From assembly GCF_017848315.1 (NCBI RefSeq), contig NZ_JAFKEC010000003.1, forward strand, positions 124,001 to 188,000: a DNA stretch of 64,000 nucleotides, read 5' to 3'. This document shows, in pieces, positions 17,913 to 27,746 of this stretch. A program made the position numbers and the translations under genes. The stretch is from Pseudomonas palmensis (lineage in GTDB: Bacteria; Pseudomonadota; Gammaproteobacteria; Pseudomonadales; Pseudomonadaceae). Positions within the stretch are counted from its first letter, which is position 1. Each line of letters starts with the position of its first letter. The notes beneath the pieces are model-generated. The model saw only the letters and a list, made by a program, of their open reading frames with translations, made no database searches and had not been told where the DNA came from.

Positions 17913-18051
17913 AGAAGGGTATTCCCGTTTTGTGGAGTGCACGCGCGCCATGGTGCACAGGTTGTAGGACACATGACTAGCGTCATAATGTTTCTATCTT
18001 TTGCTTGGCGCTGTGGGATGTTTATCAAGTGCGTGTAGGAATTGGCCGACA

Positions 18052-18101
18052 CCTCCGCCGGCAAGGCCGGCTCCCACAGGGGACGGCCTTGCCGGCGGAG
18101 G
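18052..18101. repeat. REP-type inverted repeat
   Basis: Two 18-base arms (18052-18069 and 18084-18101) are perfect inverted copies around a 14-nt loop, and the core reads GCCGGCAAGGCCGGC. The element lies just after the uvrD stop and may also terminate it. Related elements are at 43048-43126, 54256-54309 and 62944-63011. Confidence 0.8.
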
Positions 18102-18104
18102 GTG

Positions 18105-20288
18105 TTACAGCGGCTCCAGCTTGGCGTAGCCAAGCATCAGCCACTTGCTGCCTTCGGCGAAGTTCACCTGCACCCGCGCCTGGGCACCGGCGCCCTCGAA
18201 ATTGAGGATCACGCCCTCGCCAAACACCGCGTGCTGCACGCGCTGGCCGAGGTTGAACGCGGTTTCGGGGATGTTCGCCGCACCGAACAGGCTGCTCGAA
18301 TTCTGTTTCTGACCCGAGCCGAACGGCCGGCTGACGCTGTTGGACAAGCGCACTTCCTGCACCAGCCCCGCAGGGATCTCACGCACGAATCGCGACACCT
18401 TGTTGTAGGTTTCGCTGCCGTACAGGCGCCGGGTTTCGGCGTAGGTCATCACCAGCTGCTGCATGGCGCGGGTAATGCCCACATAGGCCAGGCGGCGTTC
18501 CTCTTCCAGGCGGCCGGGCTCTTCCAGGCTCATCTTGTGCGGGAACAGGCCCTCTTCCATGCCCACCAGGAACACGTGGGGGAACTCCAGGCCCTTGGCG
18601 CTGTGCAGGGTCATCAGCTGGATGCTGTCTTCGTGTTCCTCGGCCTGGGCATCGCCGGCCTCGAGGGAGGCGTGGCCCAGGAACGCAGCCAGCGGCGACA
18701 GCTCGGCGTCCTCCTCGGCGCTTTCGAAGTTGCGCGCGGCGCTGACCAGTTCTTCAAGGTTTTCTACCCGTGCCTGGCCCTTTTCACCCTTTTCTTCCTG
18801 GTGATAGATGATCAGCCCGGACTGCTCGATCACGGTCTGGGTCATCAGGTGCAACGGCATGTCCATGACCTTGGCCGAGAGGTTCTCGATCAGCTCGATG
18901 AACGCGGCCAGGGCGCTGGCGGCACGGCCCTTGAGGCCCTTGTTGGCGATCAGCAGGCTCATCGACTCCCACATCGATACCTGGGCGTGACGGGCGTGTT
19001 CGCGAATCGCCTCCACGGTCTTCTCGCCGATGCCGCGCGGCGGTACGTTGATCACCCGCTCCAGCGCCGCGTCATTGCCACGCCCTTCAAGCAGGCGCAG
19101 GTAGGCCATGGCGTTCTTGATCTCGGCGCGTTCGAAGAAGCGCTGACCACCATAGATGCGGTACGGGATGCGCTCGCGCAGCAGGGCTTCCTCGAGCACC
19201 CGCGACTGGGCGTTGGAGCGGTACAGGATGGCGATGTCGCTGCGCGCCATGCCGGTCTTGAGCGCGCTCTCGATGGTCTCGACCACATAGCGCGCTTCGT
19301 CGTGTTCGTTGAAGGCGGCGTACAGGCTCAGCGGTTCGCCGTCGCCGCCGTCGGTCCACAGCTCCTTGCCCAGGCGATCACTGTTGTTGGCGATCAGGGC
19401 GTTGGCCGCCTTGAGGATGCCGGCGGTGGAGCGGTAGTTCTGCTCCAGGCGGATCATCTGGGTGTCGGGGAAGTCGGCACTGTACTGGTGGATGTTCTCG
19501 ATCTTGGCGCCGCGCCAGCCATAGATGGACTGGTCGTCGTCGCCCACTACCATCAGGCTGTCACCGCCCTGGGCCAGCAGGCGCAACCAGGCGTACTGCA
19601 CGGCGTTGGTGTCCTGGAACTCGTCTACCAGCAGGTGGCGGAAGCGCCGCTGGTAGTGCTGCAGCAGGCCCGGGTTGTCGCGCCACAGGTCCAGCGCGCG
19701 CAGCAGCAGTTCGGAGAAGTCGATCACGCCGGCGCGCTGGCAGGCTGCCTCGTAGGCCTCGTAGATGCTGCGCATGGTGCCCAGGAACAGGTCGCCGCTG
19801 GCCTGGATGTGCTGCGGGCGCAGCCCTTCGTCCTTCTGCCCGTTGATGAACCACTGCGCCTGGCGTACCGGCCAGCGCTGTTCGTCCAGGCCCAGCTCGC
19901 GGATCACCCGCTTGACCAGGCGTTGCTGGTCGTCGCTGTCGAGGATCTGGAAGTTCTGGTTCAGCCCCGCTTCCTGCCAGTGGGCACGCAACAGGCGGTG
20001 CGCCAGGCCGTGGAAGGTACCCACCCACATGCCGGCCGGGTTGATGCCCATCAACTGCTCGATGCGCTGGCGCATCTCGGCGGCGGCCTTGTTGGTGAAG
20101 GTCACCGACAGCACCGAATGGGGTGAGGCCTGCTCGACCTGGATCAACCAGGCGATACGGTGCACCAGCACTCGGGTCTTACCGGAGCCGGCACCGGCCA
20201 GAACCAACTGGCGACCAAGCGGGGCCGCTACGGCCTGGCGTTGGGCGTCGTTGAGGGAGTTCAACAGGAGGGAGAGGTCATCGCGCAT
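18105..20288 (-). CDS. uvrD: DNA helicase II (UvrD)
   Basis: This 727-aa superfamily 1A 3'-5' helicase acts in nucleotide excision repair and mismatch repair. Walker A AGAGSGKT is at residues 31-38, the Q motif LNDAQRQAV lies before it, and Walker B DEFQDTN is near 220. Later motifs include GDDDQSIYGWRGA, LEQNYRS, LMTLHSAKGLEF and VGITRAM. The C terminus ends in the Tudor-like region typical of UvrD (GQRVQHAVFGEGVILNFEG). It is monocistronic and divergent from the GGDEF-EAL gene. Confidence 0.96.
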   Translation of the reverse strand: MRDDLSLLLNSLNDAQRQAVAAPLGRQLVLAGAGSGKTRVLVHRIAWLIQVEQASPHSVLSVTFTNKAAAEMRQRIEQLMGINPAGMWVGTFHGLAHRLLRAHWQEAGLNQNFQILDSDDQQRLVKRVIRELGLDEQRWPVRQAQWFINGQKDEGLRPQHIQASGDLFLGTMRSIYEAYEAACQRAGVIDFSELLLRALDLWRDNPGLLQHYQRRFRHLLVDEFQDTNAVQYAWLRLLAQGGDSLMVVGDDDQSIYGWRGAKIENIHQYSADFPDTQMIRLEQNYRSTAGILKAANALIANNSDRLGKELWTDGGDGEPLSLYAAFNEHDEARYVVETIESALKTGMARSDIAILYRSNAQSRVLEEALLRERIPYRIYGGQRFFERAEIKNAMAYLRLLEGRGNDAALERVINVPPRGIGEKTVEAIREHARHAQVSMWESMSLLIANKGLKGRAASALAAFIELIENLSAKVMDMPLHLMTQTVIEQSGLIIYHQEEKGEKGQARVENLEELVSAARNFESAEEDAELSPLAAFLGHASLEAGDAQAEEHEDSIQLMTLHSAKGLEFPHVFLVGMEEGLFPHKMSLEEPGRLEEERRLAYVGITRAMQQLVMTYAETRRLYGSETYNKVSRFVREIPAGLVQEVRLSNSVSRPFGSGQKQNSSSLFGAANIPETAFNLGQRVQHAVFGEGVILNFEGAGAQARVQVNFAEGSKWLMLGYAKLEPL

Positions 20289-20523
20289 CCGGCCATTTTA
20301 GGGGCGCAAGCGAGCCGGGGGCAAACCCATGGTGGAAAAAGATCGCCCAAGGCGCCGCCCGCTCATCGGTCGTGCCCCTTGGCCCGCGTGCTTGAGGGCT
20401 CGGCACTGAAACCAGGTTCCATAATTGCCACGCACAATTTATGACCCAGAGCAGTTTGGCCCAGGCGCCTGCTTGTGTATGCTCCGTGCTCGTTCGAGGC
20501 TCACCATTACAAGAACATTGCCT

Positions 20524-23394
20524 ATGACCTTCGCATCTGCCTCCGTCAGCGTGCCGCTGGAAGCGCGCCGCGGTATTCGCAAACAGTTCGCCACGCAACT
20601 GGCCGTCGAGCGTACCCGTCTGTTGTACCAGGGCTCGTTGCTGCCCACCCTGTTCATGCTGCTCAACGGCCTGGTGTGTGCCTGGCTGCTGTGGAGCCCG
20701 CAGCGCTACCTGCTGGTCAGTGTGTGGATCGTTTGGTTGATGGCGCTGGTAGCGCTGCGGGTCATTCAGGTTGCGGCCTTCGACGCGGCGATGCCCGATC
20801 GACAGGTGCAACCGACCTGGTGGCGCATGTTCCTGCTCGGTTCGGCCTTCAGCGGCCTGACCCTGGCCAGCGCGGCGATTGCCCTGGTGCCTGTGGATAA
20901 CTTCGTGCAACAGGCCTGGGTCTTCGGCTTGCTGGGGGCCGCGACCCTGTCGGCGAGCGTGGCCTACGCGGTCAGCCTGCCGGCGTTCCTGAGTTTCACC
21001 TTGCCGTGCCTGCTGCCGCCGATCGCGTTCCTGTTCTGGCGCGGTGACGAGCAGCAGCAGGGCTGGGGTTGGCTGGGGCTGATCCTGCTCGGCGCGTTGA
21101 TGGTGGTGGCCTGGCAGGTCAATCGGCTGATCGAGGGGGGCCTGTTGCGCCGCTTTCAGAACCAGGCGCTGATCGAGCACCTGCAGGCCGCGCAGGCGCG
21201 CAGCGAGCGGCTCAACAAGGCCCTGGCGACCGAGGTCGAGCAGCGTCGGCTGATCGAGGAGCAACTGCGTCAGGCCCAGGCCGGGCTGGAATCGAGGGTG
21301 GCGCAGCGCAGCCAGGAGCTGGACCGCGCCAACCAGGCCCTGAGCAAGAGCGAGCAGCGCCTGGCCCTGGCGCTGGAAGCCAGTGAGCTGGGGCTGTGGG
21401 ACTGGAATCTGGAAACCGACGAGGTGCATCACACCCAATTGCACGAGCTGTTCGGCCTGAACCCGGAGCAGGTGCGGGCGGTGCAGGCGCACCTCAAGCC
21501 GCGCCTGCACCCGGATGACGTGCCGGCGCTCAAGCGCGCCCTGGTCGACCACCTCAAGGGGCGCACCGACGATTACCGTATCGAGTACCGCTTCCGCCAC
21601 GCCCAGGGCCACTGGTGCTGGATCGAGGACCGCGGCCGCGCGGTGGAGCGCGATGCCGCCGGGCGGGTGGTGCGCATGCTCGGCACCCGGCGCGACGTGA
21701 GCGCGCGCAAGGCTCAGCAGGAACAGCAACGCCTGGCCGCAACCGTATTCGAGGCGGCCAGCGAAGGCATCGCGATCATGGGGCCGGACTATGCCGTACT
21801 GGCCGCCAACCAGGCGTTCTGCCACATGACCGGCTACGTGCGCGAAGAACTGCTGGGGCGCAATGCGCTGGAGCTGCCATGCAGCCGCGACGCGCGCCGG
21901 CACTACGGTGCCATCGACCAGGCCCTGGCGCAGCAGGGGCGCTGGGAAGGCGAGCTGGTTGAGGCGCGCAAGAGCGGGGAACTCTACCCGCAGTGGCTGC
22001 AACTGACCGGCGTGACGGATGCGCGTGGCCAGGTCGGCACCATCGTGGGTTTCTTCACCGACCTGTCGGCACGCCGCGAGTCCGAAGAGCGCCTGCGGTA
22101 CCTGGCGCACTACGACGAACTGACCGGCCTGGCCAACCGCGCGTTGTTCCGCCTGCGTCTGCATGAAGCCGGCCAGCGCCTGCGTGGCAGCGGTCGCAGC
22201 CTGGCGCTGCTGCACATCGACCTGGACCGCTTCAAGCTGCTCAACGACAGCCTGGGCCACGAGCTGGCCGACCGGCTGCTCAAGACCATGGCCCAGCGCA
22301 TCGGCAACGCAGTGCCCGAGGCCGATACCGTGGCGCGTCTGTCCGGTGACGAGTTCGTGGTGCTGTTCGACGGCTATTCACACCTGTCCAGCCTGGTGCG
22401 GGTGGCGACGCGCCTGCTTGACAAGCTGCGCGTGCCGCTGCGTGTCGACGGGCACGAGCTGGTGATCAGCGCTTCAGTGGGGGTCAGTCTGCTACCCGAT
22501 GCCAGCCTGGATGTCAGCACCCTGGTGAGCCAGGCCAACATGGCCATGCAGCACGCCAAGCACCTCGGCGGCGACGGGTTCCAGTTCTACACCGAGAGCC
22601 TGCAGGCCAGCACCCTGGAGCGCCTGCAACTGGAGAACCAGCTGCGCAAGGCCATCGAAGAACGCCAGCTGGAGGTCTATTACCAGCCCAAGCTGTGCCT
22701 GACCAGCGGCCGCCTGCAGGCTGCCGAGGCCCTGGTGCGCTGGCATCACCCACAGGTGGGCATGGTGCCACCGGGCGACTTCATCGGCCTGGCCGAAGAG
22801 ACCGGGCTGATCGCGCCGATGGGCGAGTTCGTGTTGCGCCAGGCGTGCTGGCAGGCCTGTGAATGGCAACGGCAGGGGCTGGCGCCGATTCGCGTGTCGG
22901 TGAACTTGTCGGTGTATCAGTTGCGCCAGGGCAAGCTGGTCAGCCTGGTGCGTCAGGTGCTGGAAGACAGCGGCCTGGCACCGCACCTGCTGGAGCTGGA
23001 GCTGACCGAAAGCCAGTTGCTCGACAGCGTGGAGCACATCATCGCGACCTTTCATCAGTTGCATGAACTGGGGGTCAAGCTGGCCATCGACGATTTCGGC
23101 ACCGGCTATTCGTCGCTCAGCTACCTCAAGCGTTTTCCGGTGAATTACGTGAAGATCGACCAGACCTTCATCCGTGGCCTGCACGAAGGCAGCGAGGACG
23201 CCGCAATCACCCGTGCGATCATTGTCATGGCCCAAAGCCTGGGCCTGCAGGTGGTGGCCGAAGGGGTGGAAACCCAGGAGCAGTTGGCGTTTCTGCGCGA
23301 GCAGGGCTGCGATGAGGTGCAGGGCTACCTGATCAGCCGGCCGGTGGAGGCCGACAGCCTGGCCGCCTTGCTGCGTGAGGATCGGCGCTGGTAG
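20524..23394 (+). CDS. Membrane PAS-GGDEF-EAL cyclic-di-GMP protein
   Basis: This 956-aa inner-membrane protein has several N-terminal membrane segments (about residues 35-200) and a coiled coil (about 210-285). Two PAS domains follow (about 285-400 and 410-525, RFRHAQGHWCWIEDRGR and GPDYAVLAANQAFC), then GGDEF and EAL domains. The GGDEF signature reads SGDEF at 607-611, a variant also seen in active cyclases. The EAL domain looks intact (E735-A-L-V-R-W, ELTES, DDFGTGYSSLSYLK, KIDQTF, AEGVE), so phosphodiesterase activity is the safer prediction. The input signal is unknown. ATG 20524 is preferred over 20425, which has no ribosome site. Confidence 0.92.
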   Translation: MTFASASVSVPLEARRGIRKQFATQLAVERTRLLYQGSLLPTLFMLLNGLVCAWLLWSPQRYLLVSVWIVWLMALVALRVIQVAAFDAAMPDRQVQPTWWRMFLLGSAFSGLTLASAAIALVPVDNFVQQAWVFGLLGAATLSASVAYAVSLPAFLSFTLPCLLPPIAFLFWRGDEQQQGWGWLGLILLGALMVVAWQVNRLIEGGLLRRFQNQALIEHLQAAQARSERLNKALATEVEQRRLIEEQLRQAQAGLESRVAQRSQELDRANQALSKSEQRLALALEASELGLWDWNLETDEVHHTQLHELFGLNPEQVRAVQAHLKPRLHPDDVPALKRALVDHLKGRTDDYRIEYRFRHAQGHWCWIEDRGRAVERDAAGRVVRMLGTRRDVSARKAQQEQQRLAATVFEAASEGIAIMGPDYAVLAANQAFCHMTGYVREELLGRNALELPCSRDARRHYGAIDQALAQQGRWEGELVEARKSGELYPQWLQLTGVTDARGQVGTIVGFFTDLSARRESEERLRYLAHYDELTGLANRALFRLRLHEAGQRLRGSGRSLALLHIDLDRFKLLNDSLGHELADRLLKTMAQRIGNAVPEADTVARLSGDEFVVLFDGYSHLSSLVRVATRLLDKLRVPLRVDGHELVISASVGVSLLPDASLDVSTLVSQANMAMQHAKHLGGDGFQFYTESLQASTLERLQLENQLRKAIEERQLEVYYQPKLCLTSGRLQAAEALVRWHHPQVGMVPPGDFIGLAEETGLIAPMGEFVLRQACWQACEWQRQGLAPIRVSVNLSVYQLRQGKLVSLVRQVLEDSGLAPHLLELELTESQLLDSVEHIIATFHQLHELGVKLAIDDFGTGYSSLSYLKRFPVNYVKIDQTFIRGLHEGSEDAAITRAIIVMAQSLGLQVVAEGVETQEQLAFLREQGCDEVQGYLISRPVEADSLAALLREDRRW

Positions 23395-23401
23395 CCCCAC
23401 G

Positions 23402-23430
23402 GCCAGGGCCCCGATCAACGGGGCCCTGGC
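23402..23430. terminator. Strong hairpin between convergent genes
   Basis: Twelve perfectly paired bases (23402-23413 with 23419-23430) enclose a 5-nt loop between the stops of the GGDEF-EAL gene and the small gene downstream of zwf. There is no T-run, so it is a terminator-like hairpin of uncertain efficiency. Confidence 0.6.
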
Positions 23431-23455
23431 GTTGTAACAAGTCGCAGCCTGCCGG

Positions 23456-23773
23456 TCAGTGAGTGACCAGGATCTCCTCCAGGCTCACCAGCAGTTTGCC
23501 GTCGTGGAAAATATCCACTTTCGGGATGTTGCTGTGGTCGCCGTCCATTTCGAAACAGACCGCACGTTCGGTGATCACCTGGGCAGCCAGGGCGTCCACA
23601 TTCTCCAGCTTCAGTTCCAGCGCCAGGGCGTGCGATTTGTCCTGGATGGCGCGTTTCACCAGCACTGGCACGATGGCCGAGGTGGCGACTTCCACGGTGC
23701 CATACACTCGAAACCTGGCGTTGCCCGGCATCTTGTCGTTCTGCGCGATCCAGCCTTTTGCTTTCAGGGACAT
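23456..23773 (-). CDS. Conserved hypothetical protein downstream of zwf
   Basis: This protein of 105 aa (from MSLKAKGW) is soluble, with no signal peptide, membrane segment or motif I can name. The sequence has a beta-rich look (RFRVYGTVEVATSAIVPVLVKRAIQ, then ALALELKLENVDALAAQVITERAVCFEMDGDHSNIPKVDIFHDGKLLVSLEEILV). GGAG/AAAGGA stands just before this ATG and supports it over the in-frame ATG at 23788, which lacks a ribosome site. It starts 84 bp after the zwf stop on the same strand, so co-transcription with zwf is likely. Function unknown. Confidence 0.7.
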   Translation of the reverse strand: MSLKAKGWIAQNDKMPGNARFRVYGTVEVATSAIVPVLVKRAIQDKSHALALELKLENVDALAAQVITERAVCFEMDGDHSNIPKVDIFHDGKLLVSLEEILVTH

Positions 23774-23857
23774 TCCTTTGTACTCCATTCGATGGTGGGT
23801 GGGATGTTGCGTGCCCACTATCGAACAGCGCGGCTGCACCCGGCAGCCGGAAAGCTT

Positions 23858-25309
<1,452 letters not shown>

Positions 25310-25345
25310 TCTCCAAGATCGTTTAGCTGGGCGGGTCGCCGGTCA

Positions 25346-25360
25346 TGTAGTATAACTACA
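25346..25360. promoter_or_regulatory. HexR-type operator between zwf and the RpiR regulator
   Basis: TGTAGTATAACTACA is a perfect inverted repeat (TGTAGT-ATA-ACTACA). It fits the HexR consensus TGTAAT-N3-ATTACA and lies 37 bp before zwf and 45 bp before the regulator, so it can control both. Confidence 0.75.
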
Positions 25361-25404
25361 AGAAAGCTACAACCCGGTCAGCCGATCATAACCGAGTCCT
25401 GCCC

Positions 25405-26271
25405 TTGAATCTGTTGCAACACATCGCCCAGTCGCGCCATCTGCTACGCAAATCGGAACTGAAGGTTGCCGATCACGTATTGCTCGATCCAGCGGCTGTC
25501 ATGCATAGCTCCATGGCTGATCTGGCGCACAGCGTCGGGATCAGCGAGCCGACCATCGTGCGTTTCTGCCGGGCGATCGGTTGCACCGGTTTCCAGGACC
25601 TCAAGCTCAAGCTGGCGCAAAGCCTGGCGGCGGGTGCGAGCTTCGGTCAGTTCGCGATTCATGAAGACGATTCGGTAGCCGACTACAGCCTGAAGATCTT
25701 CGACACCACCCTGCACACCCTGATGGAAGTGCGCGAGCACCTCGATGCCCAGGCATTGCAGCGCGCCGTGACGGCCATGGCCCAGGCGCAGCGCGTGGAG
25801 TTCTACGGGTTTGGTGCATCGGGTGCGGTGGCTGCCGATGCCCAGCACAAGTTCTTCCGCCTGTTGCTGACGGCAGCGGCGTATTCCGACCCGCACATGC
25901 AGGCGATGTCGGCGGTCACCCTCAAGCCGGGTGATGTAGCGATCTGCATTTCCCAGTCAGGGCGTTCCAAGGACCTGCTGATCACTGCCAACCTGGTGCG
26001 TGAAAGCGGCGCGACGCTGATCACCCTGTGCCCGAGCCAGACCCCGCTGGCCGAATTGTCCACGGTCAACCTGGCCATCGACGTGCATGAAGACACCGAA
26101 ATCTACACCCCGCTGACCTCGCGTATCGCCCACCTGGTGGTGATCGACGTGCTGGCCATGGGCGTTGCCATGGCGCGCGGGCCGAGCTTGGTCAACCACC
26201 TCAAGAGCGTCAAACGCAGCTTGCGCAGCCTGCGCCTGTCGCCCAAGTCGATCAAGGCGATGGACGACTGA
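25405..26271 (+). CDS. RpiR/HexR-family transcriptional regulator
   Basis: This 288-aa regulator has an N-terminal HTH_6 domain (about 1-77; SMADLAHSVGISEPTIVRFCRAIG is the helix-turn-helix). A SIS sugar-phosphate-binding domain follows (about 120-250; VEFYGFGASGAVAADAQHKF and DVAICISQSGRSKDLL). HexR represses sugar catabolism genes and is released by 2-keto-3-deoxy-6-phosphogluconate. This copy faces zwf across a HexR-like palindrome, so control of zwf and of itself is likely. The TTG start at 25405 has no clear ribosome site; TTG at 25414 is possible. Confidence 0.88.
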   Translation: MNLLQHIAQSRHLLRKSELKVADHVLLDPAAVMHSSMADLAHSVGISEPTIVRFCRAIGCTGFQDLKLKLAQSLAAGASFGQFAIHEDDSVADYSLKIFDTTLHTLMEVREHLDAQALQRAVTAMAQAQRVEFYGFGASGAVAADAQHKFFRLLLTAAAYSDPHMQAMSAVTLKPGDVAICISQSGRSKDLLITANLVRESGATLITLCPSQTPLAELSTVNLAIDVHEDTEIYTPLTSRIAHLVVIDVLAMGVAMARGPSLVNHLKSVKRSLRSLRLSPKSIKAMDD

Positions 26272-26294
26272 TCGTCTTGCACCGCCCGCACTGA

Positions 26295-26321
26295 CGCCTT
26301 CGCTGGCTTGCCGGCGAAGGG
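26295..26321. repeat. Short REP-like stem-loop after the RpiR gene
   Basis: CCTTCGCTGGCTTGCCGGCGAAGG can form a stem (CCTTCGC with GCGAAGG) 25-50 bp downstream of the regulator stop. It resembles half of the REP elements elsewhere in the window and may terminate transcription. Confidence 0.5.
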
Positions 26322-26433
26322 CAGCACCGCATGCCACGCCTGATTGTTCATGCTTTTGTAACCCTCCCGCCGCCAAACCGTAACCCCGCCCGGGCACGCT
26401 GAAACTCCCCGCAATCGACCAGGGAGACACGCA

Positions 26434-26652
26434 ATGGCTCGTGAATTCGATGGCTCGCACCAACCTACCGCCAAGTCCCGCAAGCAGCAGGAAAAGGATC
26501 AGCGCCGCATGGAGTTTCGCCGCGCGATCGAAAGCTATTCCGAGCAGCGCCAATTGCTGCAGGACATCGCCGACTACCCCGAACTGCACGCTGTCAGCGT
26601 ATGGCAGGTGTCAGCGGCAACGTCCCCGAGAAACGCTCAACAAGCGCGCTGA
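26434..26652 (+). CDS. Small conserved protein, possibly PA3496-type
   Basis: This 72-aa protein is highly charged and helical (SRKQQEKDQRRMEFRRAIESYSEQRQLLQDIADYPEL), without signal peptide or membrane segment. AGGGAGA 7 bases before the ATG supports translation. The pattern of a charged N terminus and RRMEFRRAIE recalls the PA3496 family of small Pseudomonas proteins annotated as putative envelope-integrity proteins, but I cannot confirm this. Its last 59 bases overlap the 3' end of pycR on the other strand. Confidence 0.65.
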   Translation: MAREFDGSHQPTAKSRKQQEKDQRRMEFRRAIESYSEQRQLLQDIADYPELHAVSVWQVSAATSPRNAQQAR

Positions 26653-27556
26653 TCTGCGCACGTTCGCTGCGGATGAACGCAACAAAGGCCAGGGCCACCG
26701 GCGACTGCCGCTTGGCCTTGGCCTGCACCACGCACCAGCTGCGATACAGCGGCAGCTCCTCTACCGGCAGCTCGCGCAGCACCCCGGTGGCCAGTTCCAT
26801 GTTCAGTGCATGCCGGGTCAAAAGGGCGATGCCAAGGCCTGCGATCACGCATTCGCGCTGGGCGTCGGCCGATGCCACTTCCAGGGTCTGAGTGAAGTGC
26901 ACGCGCTTTTCCTTGAAGTACTCCTCGCACGCCTTGCGCGTGCCCGAACCCTGTTCGCGCACCAGCAGCGTATGCGGCTCCAGGTCCTGCAGGCGCAGGC
27001 TGTCGAGCGTGCACAGCGGGTGATCGGGCGGGGCCACGGCCACGATCGGGTTGTTCAGGAAGGGCAAAAACTCCAGGCCCATGTCCTGCGGCACCATCGA
27101 CATGATGATCAGGTCGTCGCGGTTGTCCGACAGGCGCCGGATGGCCTGGGCGCGGTTGACCACGGTGAGGGTCAGGTTGACCTCCGGGTGCAGGCGCTTG
27201 AAGGCGGCGAACAGGTGCGGCACGAAGTACTTGGCGCTCGATTCCACCGCCAGCTTGAGCTGGCCCTGCAGCGAGCCCTGCATGTCCGACAGCTGCATGT
27301 CGAGGCTCTCCAGGCGTCCGAAGATGTCCCGGCTGGCGCGCTGCAGCGCCTCGGCGGCCTCGGTGAGGTAGAGCTTCTTGCCGACGTACTCGAACAGCGG
27401 CTGGCCTACCAGTTCTTCGAGCTGGCGGATCTGTAGACTAACGGCGGGTTGCGTCAGCGACATCTCCTCGGCGGCCCGGCTGTAGGAACGCAAATCACAC
27501 ACTTCATTGAAGATCTGCAATTGACGCAATGTCATACGCATCAATGACTTACGCAT
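26594..27556 (-). CDS. pycR: LysR-type regulator beside pyruvate carboxylase
   Basis: This 320-aa LTTR has its helix-turn-helix at about residues 15-65 (LRSYSRAAEEMSLTQPAVSLQIRQLEELVGQPLFE) and a full-length substrate-binding domain of the CbbR/CysB-like type. It is divergent from pycA-oadA with 190 bp between starts, the arrangement of P. aeruginosa PycR, which regulates pyruvate carboxylase genes. The coinducer is not known from sequence. Three ATGs (codons 1, 6 and 8) are possible starts. Its 3' end overlaps a small plus-strand gene. Confidence 0.9.
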   Translation of the reverse strand: MRKSLMRMTLRQLQIFNEVCDLRSYSRAAEEMSLTQPAVSLQIRQLEELVGQPLFEYVGKKLYLTEAAEALQRASRDIFGRLESLDMQLSDMQGSLQGQLKLAVESSAKYFVPHLFAAFKRLHPEVNLTLTVVNRAQAIRRLSDNRDDLIIMSMVPQDMGLEFLPFLNNPIVAVAPPDHPLCTLDSLRLQDLEPHTLLVREQGSGTRKACEEYFKEKRVHFTQTLEVASADAQRECVIAGLGIALLTRHALNMELATGVLRELPVEELPLYRSWCVVQAKAKRQSPVALAFVAFIRSERAQISALVERFSGTLPLTPAIR

Positions 27557-27596
27557 ATTTCCCGTCGCCTCGGCAAAACCCTGTTACGGCACTATA

Positions 27597-27606
27597 AGCA
27601 ATTGCT
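27597..27606. promoter_or_regulatory. Palindrome in the pycR-pycA intergenic region
   Basis: AGCAATTGCT is a perfect palindrome in an AT-rich stretch (ATAAGCAATTGCTAAT), 41 bp before pycR and 141 bp before pycA. It fits the general form of LysR-type binding sites and may be the PycR recognition site. Confidence 0.45.
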
Positions 27607-27746
27607 AATGCTGCCCCTAACAAATATTGATTTTTGTTTATTCACGTTCGGCGCTAGGGTGATTATACGACTGGCCAGCGACGTCTGGTCACGCGCCGAC
27701 CGGTACTGCCGGTTCGTTTGTTACCAACGGCTTTGGGAAGACTCCA

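Noticed and set aside
20278..22260. 660-aa open frame on the minus strand opposite uvrD and the GGDEF-EAL gene
   Set aside because: It runs antisense through two recognised genes, has no motif and is rich in Gln, His and Ala, the usual shadow of high-G+C genes.
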